Assembly (NCBI GenBank): GCA_003151595.1
Contig: PLXW01000135.1
Coordinates: forward strand, 1-34,215
Source: Myxococcales bacterium
GTDB lineage: Bacteria; Myxococcota; Polyangia; Polyangiales; Polyangiaceae
Length of the DNA: 34,215 bases
Direction: 5' to 3'
The position numbers and the translations under genes are program-made. The notes under the pieces are model-generated. The model was not told where the DNA came from, ran no database searches, and worked only from the letters and a program-made list of their open reading frames with translations. Below, piece after piece: positions 14,899-22,659 of the stretch; position 1 is the first letter of the stretch; every line of letters starts with the position of its first letter.

Positions 14899-16785
14899 CG
14901 CGGGCTTGGCCGTATCGCGCGGAGCGGCGGTGCCGGCGACGGCCCATGCGCGCTCGACGCCGAGCGCGAGCCACGTGAGCGGGAGCTTCGCGCCGCCGAC
15001 CATGATCGACGTCGTCTCGCGCTCGCCCCACTCGTTCGGTGCGGGGAGCACGATCGATTTGCCCGGCTTCCCTTCGCGGAGCGCCTTCGCGGCCGCAGCC
15101 TCGATCTCGATCGCCACCACGCCCAGCCCGCTGAGCAACGCGACGACGCCGCTCGGAATGAACGGCGCGATCACAGCGCCCACGCCGGCGTGCGTCGCGT
15201 CGTGCGTCACGCGCGAGACCACGGTGCGGACTTCATCCAGCGTCGCGCACACGACGGCGACGCGCGCGCGCGGCTTTCCGTTCGCCGCGCCGTTCGTGGC
15301 GGTCGCCGTCAGGAACGCCGTCGCGTCGATCACGTCGAGCGTGCTCGCCCCCTTCCACGGCGTCGGCGGCGAAGGTGCGGCCGCCGGCGCAGGCGCGGGG
15401 GTCCCCTTCTTCGCGCCGGCATCGGCCGCGCGTCGCTCGCGCACCACGAGCACGTCGTCGGTCGGCAGCGATCGCGGCACGGTCACGCGCACCGGGCGCT
15501 TGAACGATCGCGGGTCGCCGATCTCGCCCGTCGCCACCGCGTACGAGAGCGTCTCGGCCGACGCCACCACGAACGGCGTCGGCTGCACGCCGTTCACGCG
15601 CGGCTCGGGATCGCACGTGCGCGCACTGAGCCCGTCGCCGCCGATCGCGCGCGGCGGCGGATACAGGAGCCCTTCCATCATGCGCGCGTCGGGCTCGACG
15701 AGACGTGCGCCTGTCGCCAGCAGATCGGTGAGCGCGCCGGCCGACGAGAGCGTCTCCAGCATCTGCCGCGACGGGATCGCGAGGAGCAGATCGAGCCGGG
15801 GCGGGACGCGCTTCGACTTCAAGAGCGTCGCCGCCGCGAAGAGATCGCGCAGCGTGACGCCGTTGTCGCCGCCGAGGACGACCTGCGTGACGGGCTTGCC
15901 CGCGAGATCGCGCACCGCGCGCACCTGGCCGGTCTCGTCCTGAAGGAGCGGATCGACCGCGCCGAGATCGAGGTTCACGACTTCGTCGCACGGCGCGCCG
16001 GCGTCGGGGACGAGCGCGCGATGCGCCTTCGAGCGGCGTTGATCCCGCAGGAACACTTCGGTGCGCTCGTCGCTGGTGAACACCGCGGCCACGGCGCCGA
16101 CCTGCGGCGCGAGACCGGCGAGCACCGATCGTTCGCCCACCGACAAGAGTCGCGCGCTCGGTCCCGCGAACTCGAGGACCACCGGCCCGCGGCTCTGCGC
16201 TTCGACGCGACGAACGACATCGCCGAGCCCGCGTCGCATGAGCTCCAGCGCCACGTCGCGCGCGCACACGAACGGACGAACGCGCCCCGACAACAGGACC
16301 TGCACGCTGCGCGGCGGCCGCAGCCACACTGTCCCGTGCGCGAGCGCCTGTCCGAGCTGCCCGGGCGGCATCACGATCGACAGCATGCCTGCGCCGCCCA
16401 CGCCGGCGAGGCGCGGCTCGTCGGTCACGCACAGACGCGCGGGGCTCGCGAAGCGCTCGAGGTGCACCGCGCCCGCGAACCCGACGCCGGGCCGCGCGAC
16501 GAGCACGCCGTGCGCGAGCGTCTCGCCCATGTCGACGAGCGGCGCGCTCGATCCGAACGACGGATCGGTCACGCACCGCGTGTCGTAGGCGATCGCCGTC
16601 TCGACGTTCGTCTTCTTCAACCCGGCGGCGACGGCCTCGGCCAGAGCACGCCCCGGCGCGCGCGCCAGCACGACCTGATCGACCTTCACCAGCACGAGGT
16701 CGCCCGAGAGGCTCGGATCTGTGCACCGCCCGGCCAGAATCTTCTGGGCCATGGTGCGGGGCGGATCACCGGCTCTTGCGCGCAT
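14890..16785 (-). CDS. Aconitase-superfamily protein lacking the Fe-S cysteines
   Basis: A 631-residue protein that follows the aconitase/LeuC pattern through 'HGTVWLRPPRSVQVLLSGRV', 'VLEFAGPSARLLSVGERSVL', 'GAVAAVFTSDERTEVFL' and 'LRDLFAAATLLKSKRV'. A C-terminal part resembles the swivelling (LeuD-like) domain ('HAGVGAVIAPFIPSGVVALL'). The three cluster Cys are gone: the GSCTNGR site reads GGDNGVT (D307), and the PGCGxC site gives A367 and M370. The substrate-binding DSH is D122-E-P. A dehydratase reaction by the known mechanism is therefore unlikely. An Ala/Pro linker at about 455-478 splits the halves. ATG 16785 fits the promoter spacing; ATG 16752 would start at the family-like 'MAQKILAG'. 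Function unknown. Confidence 0.75.
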   Translation of the reverse strand: MRARAGDPPRTMAQKILAGRCTDPSLSGDLVLVKVDQVVLARAPGRALAEAVAAGLKKTNVETAIAYDTRCVTDPSFGSSAPLVDMGETLAHGVLVARPGVGFAGAVHLERFASPARLCVTDEPRLAGVGGAGMLSIVMPPGQLGQALAHGTVWLRPPRSVQVLLSGRVRPFVCARDVALELMRRGLGDVVRRVEAQSRGPVVLEFAGPSARLLSVGERSVLAGLAPQVGAVAAVFTSDERTEVFLRDQRRSKAHRALVPDAGAPCDEVVNLDLGAVDPLLQDETGQVRAVRDLAGKPVTQVVLGGDNGVTLRDLFAAATLLKSKRVPPRLDLLLAIPSRQMLETLSSAGALTDLLATGARLVEPDARMMEGLLYPPPRAIGGDGLSARTCDPEPRVNGVQPTPFVVASAETLSYAVATGEIGDPRSFKRPVRVTVPRSLPTDDVLVVRERRAADAGAKKGTPAPAPAAAPSPPTPWKGASTLDVIDATAFLTATATNGAANGKPRARVAVVCATLDEVRTVVSRVTHDATHAGVGAVIAPFIPSGVVALLSGLGVVAIEIEAAAAKALREGKPGKSIVLPAPNEWGERETTSIMVGGAKLPLTWLALGVERAWAVAGTAAPRDTAKPARR

Positions 16786-16795
16786 TCGGGCGGGG

Positions 16796-16825
16796 AACGT
16801 AGACGTCCGCGCGTCACACGGTCAA
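16796..16825 (-). promoter_or_regulatory. Promoter for the aconitase-like gene
   Basis: On the minus strand, TTGACC, an 18-base spacer and TACGTT, ending 10 bases before the ATG at 16785. The expected transcript would start within a few bases of that ATG, which supports 16785 over 16752 as the start. Confidence 0.55.
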
Positions 16826-16940
16826 GGCGAGCCCTCCAGGGTCGTGTCGCGCAGGTCCGCGACAAGGCGATCCGCCCGAGATCACGATAGGCGTACATCG
16901 GACACAACACCTTTGAAGCGACCCGGACGTTGCCAGGACG

Positions 16941-16970
16941 TTGACGGCGTGAGCGCACACCCTCTACCTT
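16941..16970 (+). promoter_or_regulatory. Promoter for the roadblock gene (leaderless)
   Basis: TTGACG (16941-16946), an 18-base spacer and TACCTT (16965-16970), only 6 bases before the ATG at 16977. The stretch between is pyrimidine-rich with no ribosome-binding site. GGACGTTG occurs twice just upstream (16925 and 16937), overlapping the -35. Confidence 0.55.
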
Positions 16971-16976
16971 TTCCAC

Positions 16977-17333
16977 ATGTTCAAGGAAGCCCTTCGCGAC
17001 ATCGTGGATCGGACGGACGGGGGAATCGCCGGTCTCTTGATGGACTCGAGCGGCATCGCCATCGAGAGCTACGCGCGCGACGACGCGCCGTTCGACATCA
17101 CGACGATCGGCGTCGAGTACGGGGTGCTCCTCGGCTCGATCAAGAAGGCGTCGGAGATGCTCGAAGCGGGTACGGCCAACGAGGTCGCCATCTCGACCGA
17201 CAAGATGATCACGATCATCCGCACGCTCGGCGCCGAGTACTTCTTGGCGCTCGCGCTCACGCCCGAAGGGAACTTCGGCAAGGGGCGCTACTTGATGCGC
17301 GTGGCCACGCCGAAGATTCTCGCCGAGCTCTGA
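16977..17333 (+). CDS. Roadblock/LC7-domain protein
   Basis: A 118-residue single-domain protein with the roadblock/LC7 fold pattern: an N-terminal helix, then 'GGIAGLLMDSSGIAIESYA' (strand-turn-strand), a long central helix ('IGVEYGVLLGSIKKASEML') and paired strands 'NEVAISTDKMITIIRTL' and 'EYFLALALTPEGNFGKGRYL'. Members such as MglB regulate small Ras-like GTPases that set polarity and motility in myxobacteria. No GTPase gene is adjacent here, so the partner is unknown. It is the first gene of a run with aroQ (gap 8 bases), accB and accC. Confidence 0.85.
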   Translation: MFKEALRDIVDRTDGGIAGLLMDSSGIAIESYARDDAPFDITTIGVEYGVLLGSIKKASEMLEAGTANEVAISTDKMITIIRTLGAEYFLALALTPEGNFGKGRYLMRVATPKILAEL

Positions 17334-17341
17334 TCCGGGAA

Positions 17342-17806
17342 ATGCGAATGGGCGCGCGCAAGCGAGGCGCGAAGAGCGTGCTCGTGCTGTCCGGACCGAA
17401 TCTTCAGATGCTCGGCACACGCGAGCCGAAGATCTACGGGAAGGAGACGCTCGCCAAGCTTCACGCGCGGATCGCGGCGCGTGCGACCGAGCTCGGAGTC
17501 ACGGTCGACTGCCGGCAGACGAACCACGAAGGGACGCTGTGCGATTGGATCGCGGAGGCGCGCGGGAAGTTCGACGCCATCCTGATCAACGCGGCCGCGC
17601 TCACGCACACGTCGCTCGCGATCTTCGACGCCATCAAGTCGGTCGCGATCCCGTGCGTCGAGGTGCATCTGTCGAACCCCGAAGCGCGTGAGGAGTACCG
17701 CCACGTGTCGCGCATCGCCCCGGCGTGCTTGGCGAAGGTGAGCGGCTTCGGCGGCGACAGCTATTTGCTCGCGCTCGAAGGGATCGTGGCGAAGCTCTCC
17801 GCTTGA
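17342..17806 (+). CDS. aroQ: 3-dehydroquinate dehydratase, type II
   Basis: A 154-residue enzyme of the shikimate pathway, converting 3-dehydroquinate to 3-dehydroshikimate; type II forms dodecamers. Conserved features are 'LVLSGPNLQMLGTREP' with R27, the catalytic Tyr32 ('KIYG'), H89 ('LTHTS'), 'EVHLSNPEAREEYRH' (E107, H109) and 'GFGGDSYLLAL'. The usual INPGAYTHTS segment reads INAAALTHTS, a mild variant at the active-site lid. ATG 17342 or ATG 17348 could start it; the GGGA at 17337-17340 is better spaced for 17348. It follows the roadblock gene by 8 bases and precedes accB, a common gene order (aroQ-accB-accC). Confidence 0.95.
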   Translation: MRMGARKRGAKSVLVLSGPNLQMLGTREPKIYGKETLAKLHARIAARATELGVTVDCRQTNHEGTLCDWIAEARGKFDAILINAAALTHTSLAIFDAIKSVAIPCVEVHLSNPEAREEYRHVSRIAPACLAKVSGFGGDSYLLALEGIVAKLSA

Positions 17807-17809
17807 GAC

Positions 17810-17827
17810 CGCGAACCTCTTTTCGCG
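17810..17827 (+). terminator. Small hairpin between aroQ and accB
   Basis: Perfect CGCGAA / TTCGCG stem with a 6-base CCTCTT loop, directly after the aroQ stop. It may be a weak terminator or processing site separating the two transcripts; there is no T-run after it. Confidence 0.3.
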
Positions 17828-17861
17828 CCGGAACGCGCTTCCGCGCGCGCGATCCGCGAAG

Positions 17862-17867
17862 TAGTCT
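17862..17867 (+). promoter_or_regulatory. Putative -10 (TAGTCT) for accB
   Basis: TAGTCT ends 9 bases before the accB ATG, with no ribosome-binding site between. CTTCCG 18 bases upstream is a poor -35. Confidence 0.35.
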
Positions 17868-17876
17868 CCGCCACCC

Positions 17877-18326
17877 ATGACAGTCGACATCGAGAAGCTC
17901 CGAGCGCTGCTCGACGTGCTGACGGAGAAGGACATCGCCGAGTTCGAGCACGAGGACGACGTGACGCGTATTCGCGTCGTCCGCGGGGCGAAGCCGGTGA
18001 TCACTCACTTCGCGCACGCTCCTGCCGTCGCCGCGCGAACCGAGGCTCCCCCGGCGGCCCCCACGTCGACCGAGCCCGCGGCCGATTCGGCGGACGTGAC
18101 GAGCCCCTTCGTCGGAACGTTCTACCGCGCCGCCAGCCCCGACACTCCGTCGTTCGTGGAGATCGGCTCGGTCGTTCGCACAGGGCAGACCCTCTGCATC
18201 ATCGAAGCGATGAAGCTGATGAACGAGATCGAAGCAGAATGCTCCGGCACGATCACCGACGTGTTCGCGCAGAACGGCAAGGCCGTCGAGTTCGGGCAGA
18301 AGCTGTTTCGCATCAAGAAGACGTGA
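17877..18326 (+). CDS. accB: Biotin carboxyl carrier protein of acetyl-CoA carboxylase
   Basis: A 149-residue protein that carries carboxybiotin between the carboxylase and transferase steps of malonyl-CoA synthesis, the first step of fatty-acid synthesis. It has the usual order: a helical N-terminal region (1-45), an Ala/Pro/Thr linker (46-72) and a C-terminal biotinyl domain (75-148). The biotinylation site is EAMKLMNE with K113, and the 'thumb' region ('SPFVGTFYRAASPDTPSFVEIG') is present, as in true BCCPs. accC follows 47 bases downstream and acts with it. The carboxyltransferase genes are not in the window. Confidence 0.97.
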   Translation: MTVDIEKLRALLDVLTEKDIAEFEHEDDVTRIRVVRGAKPVITHFAHAPAVAARTEAPPAAPTSTEPAADSADVTSPFVGTFYRAASPDTPSFVEIGSVVRTGQTLCIIEAMKLMNEIEAECSGTITDVFAQNGKAVEFGQKLFRIKKT

Positions 18327-18373
18327 TCGCGTCATCTGCGCTCTCACGTTCAGCGCGCAGCGAAGGACCGTAG

Positions 18374-19717
18374 ATGTTCAAGAAGATCCTCATAGCGAAC
18401 CGCGGTGAGATCGCGCTGCGCATCATCCGCGCGTGCCGCGAGCTGGGGATCAAGACGGTCGCCGTCCACTCCGAGGCCGACACGCGCGCGCTCCACGTTC
18501 GGTTCGCCGACGAAGCGGTGTGCATCGGGCCGGCGGCGGCGTCGAAGAGCTACCTCAACATCCCGGCCATCATCAGCGCCGCCGAGATCACCGCGGCCGA
18601 CGCCATTCACCCCGGTTACGGCTTCCTCTCCGAGAACGCCGAGTTCGCGCGCCTGTGCGCGAAGTGCAAGGTGACGTTCATCGGTCCGACGCCGGAAGCG
18701 ATGCGCGCGTGGGGCGACAAGGTCACGGCGCGCGAGAACGCGAAGAAGTTCGGCTTGCCGTTGCTCGTGGGGAGCCCCGTGCTGCGCGACGCGGCGCACG
18801 CCATCGAAGAGGCGAAGCGGATCGGGTTCCCGGTCATCTTGAAGGCATCGGGCGGCGGCGGCGGGCGCGGCATGCGGGTCGTTCGCGCCGAGTCGGAAGT
18901 GGCCGATGCGTTCGGGAGCGCGACGCGCGAAGCCGAAGCGGGCTTCAAGAACCCGGACGTCTACGCCGAGAAGTACGTCGAGAAGCCGCGCCACATCGAG
19001 TTCCAGGTCTTCGCCGACAACCACGGCGGCATCTGGACGTTCGGCGAGCGCGAGTGCTCGCTGCAGCGCCGGCATCAGAAGGTGATGGAAGAAGCGCCGA
19101 GCCCGGCGATGTCGCCCGAGAAGCGGCAGGAGATGGGCGAGGTCATTCGCAAGGCGATCAAGGAGACGGGCTACACGTCGCTCGGCACGCTCGAGTTCCT
19201 GATGGACGAACAGAAGAACCTGTTCTTCCTGGAGATGAACACGCGGGTGCAGGTCGAGCATCCGGTGACCGAGATGGTCACGGGGCTCGACGTGGTGAAG
19301 CTTCAGATCGGGGCGGCGGCGGGCGAGAAGATCGAGCTGCCCGATACGCGGCCGTGGAGCTTCCGCGGACATGCCATCGAGTGCCGGATCAACGCGGAGG
19401 ACCCGGTGACGTTCGCGCCGTGGCCGGGGCTGATCACGGAGTACTCGCCGCCGGGGGGCGCGGGGGTGCGGGTGGACAGCGGGGTGTACGGGGGATGGCG
19501 GGTGCCGTCGGATTACGATTCGCTGCTGGCGAAGGTGATCGTGCACGCGCCGACGCGGGCGGAGGCGATCGTGAGGATGCGGCGGGCGCTCGACGAGTTC
19601 ATCGTCGGAGGGATCCGGACGAATATCGCGCTGCATAAGAGGCTGCTGCTCGACGACGAAGTGATTCGCGGCGAGATGACGACGCGGACGATCGAGCGGT
19701 TGTTGGCGACGCGTTAG
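18374..19717 (+). CDS. accC: Biotin carboxylase of acetyl-CoA carboxylase
   Basis: A 447-residue ATP-grasp enzyme that carboxylates the biotin of AccB using ATP and bicarbonate. The N-terminal '[20 protein letters not shown]', the Gly-rich ATP loop (160-167), 'RHIEFQ' (206-211), '[12 protein letters not shown]' and the catalytic '[14 protein letters not shown]' (287-300, with E288, N290, R292) are all in place. Length is normal. A ribosome-binding site GAAGGA (18362-18367) lies 6 bases before the ATG. The last 300 bases are noticeably richer in GGG, GTG and CGG codons than the rest, but the protein stays conserved and in frame. It closes the transcription unit; a repeat array follows. Confidence 0.97.
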   Translation: MFKKILIANRGEIALRIIRACRELGIKTVAVHSEADTRALHVRFADEAVCIGPAAASKSYLNIPAIISAAEITAADAIHPGYGFLSENAEFARLCAKCKVTFIGPTPEAMRAWGDKVTARENAKKFGLPLLVGSPVLRDAAHAIEEAKRIGFPVILKASGGGGGRGMRVVRAESEVADAFGSATREAEAGFKNPDVYAEKYVEKPRHIEFQVFADNHGGIWTFGERECSLQRRHQKVMEEAPSPAMSPEKRQEMGEVIRKAIKETGYTSLGTLEFLMDEQKNLFFLEMNTRVQVEHPVTEMVTGLDVVKLQIGAAAGEKIELPDTRPWSFRGHAIECRINAEDPVTFAPWPGLITEYSPPGGAGVRVDSGVYGGWRVPSDYDSLLAKVIVHAPTRAEAIVRMRRALDEFIVGGIRTNIALHKRLLLDDEVIRGEMTTRTIERLLATR

Positions 19718-19796
19718 GGGCGAACGCGAACGCGAGCGCGAAACGTCAACGCGACCTCACTCCCGCACGCCCCCCAACGATGTCCGATCGACTGGT

Positions 19797-19970
19797 ACCA
19801 GCTCTCGGAGCTGCTCCACGAGACCGCCGGTCCTGTAGTACGAGACCTCCGGTCCTGTGGCACGAGACCGCGCATCTCGTAGGACGGGATCGCCGATCCT
19901 GTGGCACGAGACATCGGAGCTGCTCCACGAGACCGCGGGTCTCGTAGTGCGAGATCGCGGGTCCTGTGGC
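19797..19970. repeat. 22-bp-period tandem-repeat array downstream of accC
   Basis: Eight contiguous imperfect units of 21-22 bp: 19797-19817, 19818-19839, 19840-19861, 19862-19883, 19884-19905, 19906-19926, 19927-19948 and 19949-19970. Most start ACGAGACC and end either CCTGTGGC, CTGCTCC or CTCGTAG(G/T). Two units are near-perfect inverted repeats in themselves (ACGAGACC-gcg-GGTCTCGT at 19927-19945), so the array could form several hairpins. There are no unique spacers. It lies in the 359-base gap between accC and the Cys-pair lipoprotein gene. The remaining flanks (19718-19796, 19971-20007) hold nothing I recognise. It does not share sequence with the array at 5951-6165. Confidence 0.9.
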
Positions 19971-20007
19971 ACGGCGCACCAGGGGCGACCTCTCGGATCT
20001 CGCGGGC

Positions 20008-20037
20008 TTGTCCTCGCCCCTCCGCCTCCCTTAGCCT
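20008..20037 (+). promoter_or_regulatory. Putative promoter for the Cys-pair lipoprotein gene
   Basis: TTGTCC (20008-20013), an 18-base spacer and TAGCCT (20032-20037). The transcript would carry a leader of about 30 bases containing the strong ribosome-binding site GGGGGAAG (20063-20070). Confidence 0.4.
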
Positions 20038-20076
20038 CGAAACTGGGCACAACGCCCTCTCTGGGGGAAGAACACG

Positions 20077-21330
20077 ATGCGCAACGCGTCCCGATTCGCG
20101 CTGGTCCTCTCGTCCGCGCTCGTCGCCGCATGCACGACCGACGACTCGGGCCCGCCCGCCGCGGACGAACCGGATTCTGCGGTCGCGGGCGATGACGCGA
20201 CCGTCGACCTCGGGAGCGACGCGGGTACGGACGCGAGCGCCGACGCCACAGTGGACTCGAGCGTGGACACGGGCTCGGACGCCGGGCTCGTGGACACCGG
20301 CGTCGACTCACCGACTGACGCGAGCTTCGACGCGCCCAACGATTCCGCCCTCGACGCCCCCACGGACACAGGCACCGACGCCCCCGTCGACGCGGGCACC
20401 GACGCTCCCGCCGACGCCGGAAACCCGATCATCGCGATCGCCACAGGCCTCACGTTCCCCGACCAGCTCATCGTCTCCGGCGGGTACGCCTTCTGGATCG
20501 ACGGCAACGCGATTCAGCAGTGCGCCGTCACCGGTTGCGGGAGCACGCCGCTGACGCTCACGGTCGACACCGACGTCCCCAACAACCTCAGCGCCGACGC
20601 GCAGAACGTCTACTTCACGACGAACACCACCGTGAAGGTGGTCCCCATCGGATCGGACGGCGGCGCGGCGACGCTGCTCAGCAACGAGCCCGACAACCCC
20701 TTCGCGATCACGGGCGGCGCAGCCGGCGTGTACTGGAGCTCGGGGTACATGGGCGACAGCAACTTCAACGGCGCCGTCGTCACGTGCGACCCCGCCAACT
20801 GCGTCGCCACGCGCACCGTCATGGCGACGTCGCAAGTCGGAGTGAACAGCATGCAGCTCACGCCGACGGACGTGATCTGGGGCGGCCGTGGAAACCCGGG
20901 GAGCCAGAGCTTCGTTCGCACGTGCCCGCAAGGCGGATGCGACGGCGGCCCGACGACGCTGCTCTATCCGGACCAGAACCTCACGAGCCTTCAGATCGAC
21001 ACCAGCCGCTTCTACTTCGTCGACTTCAGCCTCGCGAACAACTCGTTCCACCCGCGCTCGTGCCCACTCGCGGGATGCCCGGCCGATGGCGGGTTGCTGC
21101 TCTCGACGACCGCCAGCGAAGGGAGCGAGCTCGCCGTGGACGGAACGAACGTCTACTGGTTCACCTACGGCAACGTCCTCGTGTCGTGCCCCATGACGGG
21201 ATGCGCGGGCGCAGCTCACGCGATCACCACCCTCACCGGAAGCACGAACGTCGCGACGTTTGCGGTCGACGCGACGAACGTCTACTTCACGTCGCCCGGC
21301 GACGGATCGGTCTATCGCGTCGCGAAGTGA
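20077..21330 (+). CDS. Lipoprotein with Asp-rich linker and Cys-pair beta-repeats
   Basis: A 417-residue lipoprotein. Signal peptide and lipobox Leu-Val-Ala-Ala-Cys19, then a 95-residue Asp/Thr/Ala linker of (T/S)DA-type repeats with no Lys or Arg. A globular C-terminal domain (about 116-417) carries five C-x4-C pairs (CAVTGC, CDPANC, CPQGGC, CPLAGC, CPMTGC) spaced through repeated 'NVYF/VYWF' strands. This looks like a beta-propeller whose blades carry disulfides. The acidic linker may span from the membrane or bind divalent cations. A strong ribosome-binding site (GGGGGAAG, 6 bases before the ATG) fixes the start. Such proteins are frequent in myxobacteria but I know of no assigned function. 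It is convergent with tolB. Confidence 0.8.
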   Translation: MRNASRFALVLSSALVAACTTDDSGPPAADEPDSAVAGDDATVDLGSDAGTDASADATVDSSVDTGSDAGLVDTGVDSPTDASFDAPNDSALDAPTDTGTDAPVDAGTDAPADAGNPIIAIATGLTFPDQLIVSGGYAFWIDGNAIQQCAVTGCGSTPLTLTVDTDVPNNLSADAQNVYFTTNTTVKVVPIGSDGGAATLLSNEPDNPFAITGGAAGVYWSSGYMGDSNFNGAVVTCDPANCVATRTVMATSQVGVNSMQLTPTDVIWGGRGNPGSQSFVRTCPQGGCDGGPTTLLYPDQNLTSLQIDTSRFYFVDFSLANNSFHPRSCPLAGCPADGGLLLSTTASEGSELAVDGTNVYWFTYGNVLVSCPMTGCAGAAHAITTLTGSTNVATFAVDATNVYFTSPGDGSVYRVAK

Positions 21331-21345
21331 GCCGGCGCACGAGCG

Positions 21346-22659
21346 CTAGTTGCCTTCCCACCGAAGCGACTCGCCGGTCACGCTGGCAATCTTGTTCTGG
21401 TTCATCCCGTCGCCGTTCGACGTGAACAACCCGCCGCGCGTCGAGAACCACGCCACGGTCCGCCCGTCCGGCGAGCACGCCGGGTACGTGTTCGACCCCT
21501 GGTCTTGCGTCAGCCGCTTCATGCTCCCCGCGCTGCCGCCGGGGTCCACGCTGAACACGTCCCACGTCGCGCCGTCGCGGCCCATGAAGAGGATCTTCGT
21601 CCCCTCCGGGTCGTTGCACCACGCGGGGGCCATGTTGTACGTGCCGCGCCAGCTGACGCGCTTCCCCTCGACGTAGATCTGCGGGTTGCCCCCTTGGTTC
21701 GAGACGTACGCGAGCTGCCCGGCGGGGCCGAACGCGGGGTGCGTGTTGAGGCCGCCGTTCGTGACCGCCTTCAAGCCCGAGCCGTCGGGCGCGCCGACGA
21801 AGATGTCGCTCTGCCCGTTGCTCGAGACGACGAGCGCCATCTTCCCGCCGCCGAACGCCACGCCGAACACGAGCCCCGCGGCGTGCATCACCGGAACGGG
21901 CGAGCCGACGCGGAAGAGGCCGTAGCTGCCGTCGGCGAGACCGCCGGCGTAGTACACGCTCCCGCCGGGGCCGATCGCAGGCGCGAGCGCGACGTTCGTC
22001 GTCGCCGGAAGACGCCCGAGACCCTGGCCGTCGCTCTCGATCGAGTAGATCCCTTTTTGCCCGCGGCCGACCGTCGCGCTGAAGACGAGCCGCGTGCCGA
22101 AGCTGCCGGGCGTGCCGGTGAACCATTTGACGACTTCGTTGTCGAACTGGTGCACCGCGCTCCGCAGCGCGCCGGGCGCCACGTCGTACGACTTCGTCAG
22201 CACCGCTTCGGCGCCGCGCGACACGACGTACAGGCGCAGCTCGACGTGGAGCTGGCTCCCGCGCATCGCGCCGTTCCCCTTGACCACCCCTTCGGCGCCG
22301 ACGTTCCGCCACGACGCGGGATCGATCGAGGTCCCCTCGGCCGCGAGGTTCGCGGTGAACGACTGCGGGTCGAGCACCTGAAAGAGCGACGACAGCGTGA
22401 AGTCGCGCGTCTCGGTCTCGACGATCGACTTCGCCGAATCGGCGTCCCCGCTCAGCGAGACCGGCGCGCACGCGATCTTGAACAGCGCGCGCGTGCCGCT
22501 CGGCACGGTGATCGACGTGACCGTCCCGCCCGTCGGCGCGCTCGCGGTGGGGAGAGGCGCCGAGGAGCCCGCCGGCGATTGCGCGATCGCCGGGAAGGCA
22601 GCCGCCACCAGGGCCGATGCGGAGAGCACCGCAAATCCCACGCTGAGTCTCATCGACAT
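21346..22659 (-). CDS. tolB: Tol-Pal system beta-propeller protein TolB
   Basis: A 437-residue periplasmic protein. Signal peptide (about 1-26, ending Ala-Ile-Ala), a Ser/Pro linker, an N-terminal alpha/beta domain ('ALFKIACAPVSL', 'DFTLSSLFQVLDPQSF', 'VGAEGVVKG') and a C-terminal six-bladed propeller of WD40-like blades ('GTRLVFSATVGRGQKGIYSI', 'HPAFGPAGQLAYVSN', 'YPACSPDGRTVAWFS'). TolB links Pal in the outer membrane with TolA, keeping the envelope layers together during division. Its start overlaps the end of the TolA-like gene by 10 bases. It is the last gene of tolQ-tolR-tolA-like-tolB; no pal gene follows in the window. Confidence 0.92.
   Translation of the reverse strand: MSMRLSVGFAVLSASALVAAAFPAIAQSPAGSSAPLPTASAPTGGTVTSITVPSGTRALFKIACAPVSLSGDADSAKSIVETETRDFTLSSLFQVLDPQSFTANLAAEGTSIDPASWRNVGAEGVVKGNGAMRGSQLHVELRLYVVSRGAEAVLTKSYDVAPGALRSAVHQFDNEVVKWFTGTPGSFGTRLVFSATVGRGQKGIYSIESDGQGLGRLPATTNVALAPAIGPGGSVYYAGGLADGSYGLFRVGSPVPVMHAAGLVFGVAFGGGKMALVVSSNGQSDIFVGAPDGSGLKAVTNGGLNTHPAFGPAGQLAYVSNQGGNPQIYVEGKRVSWRGTYNMAPAWCNDPEGTKILFMGRDGATWDVFSVDPGGSAGSMKRLTQDQGSNTYPACSPDGRTVAWFSTRGGLFTSNGDGMNQNKIASVTGESLRWEGN

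Noticed and set aside
19380..19690. Possible foreign DNA at the end of accC (GGG/GTG/CGG-rich codons)
   Set aside because: The protein sequence stays fully conserved as biotin carboxylase across the change, so a local codon-use shift is a simpler view than transfer.
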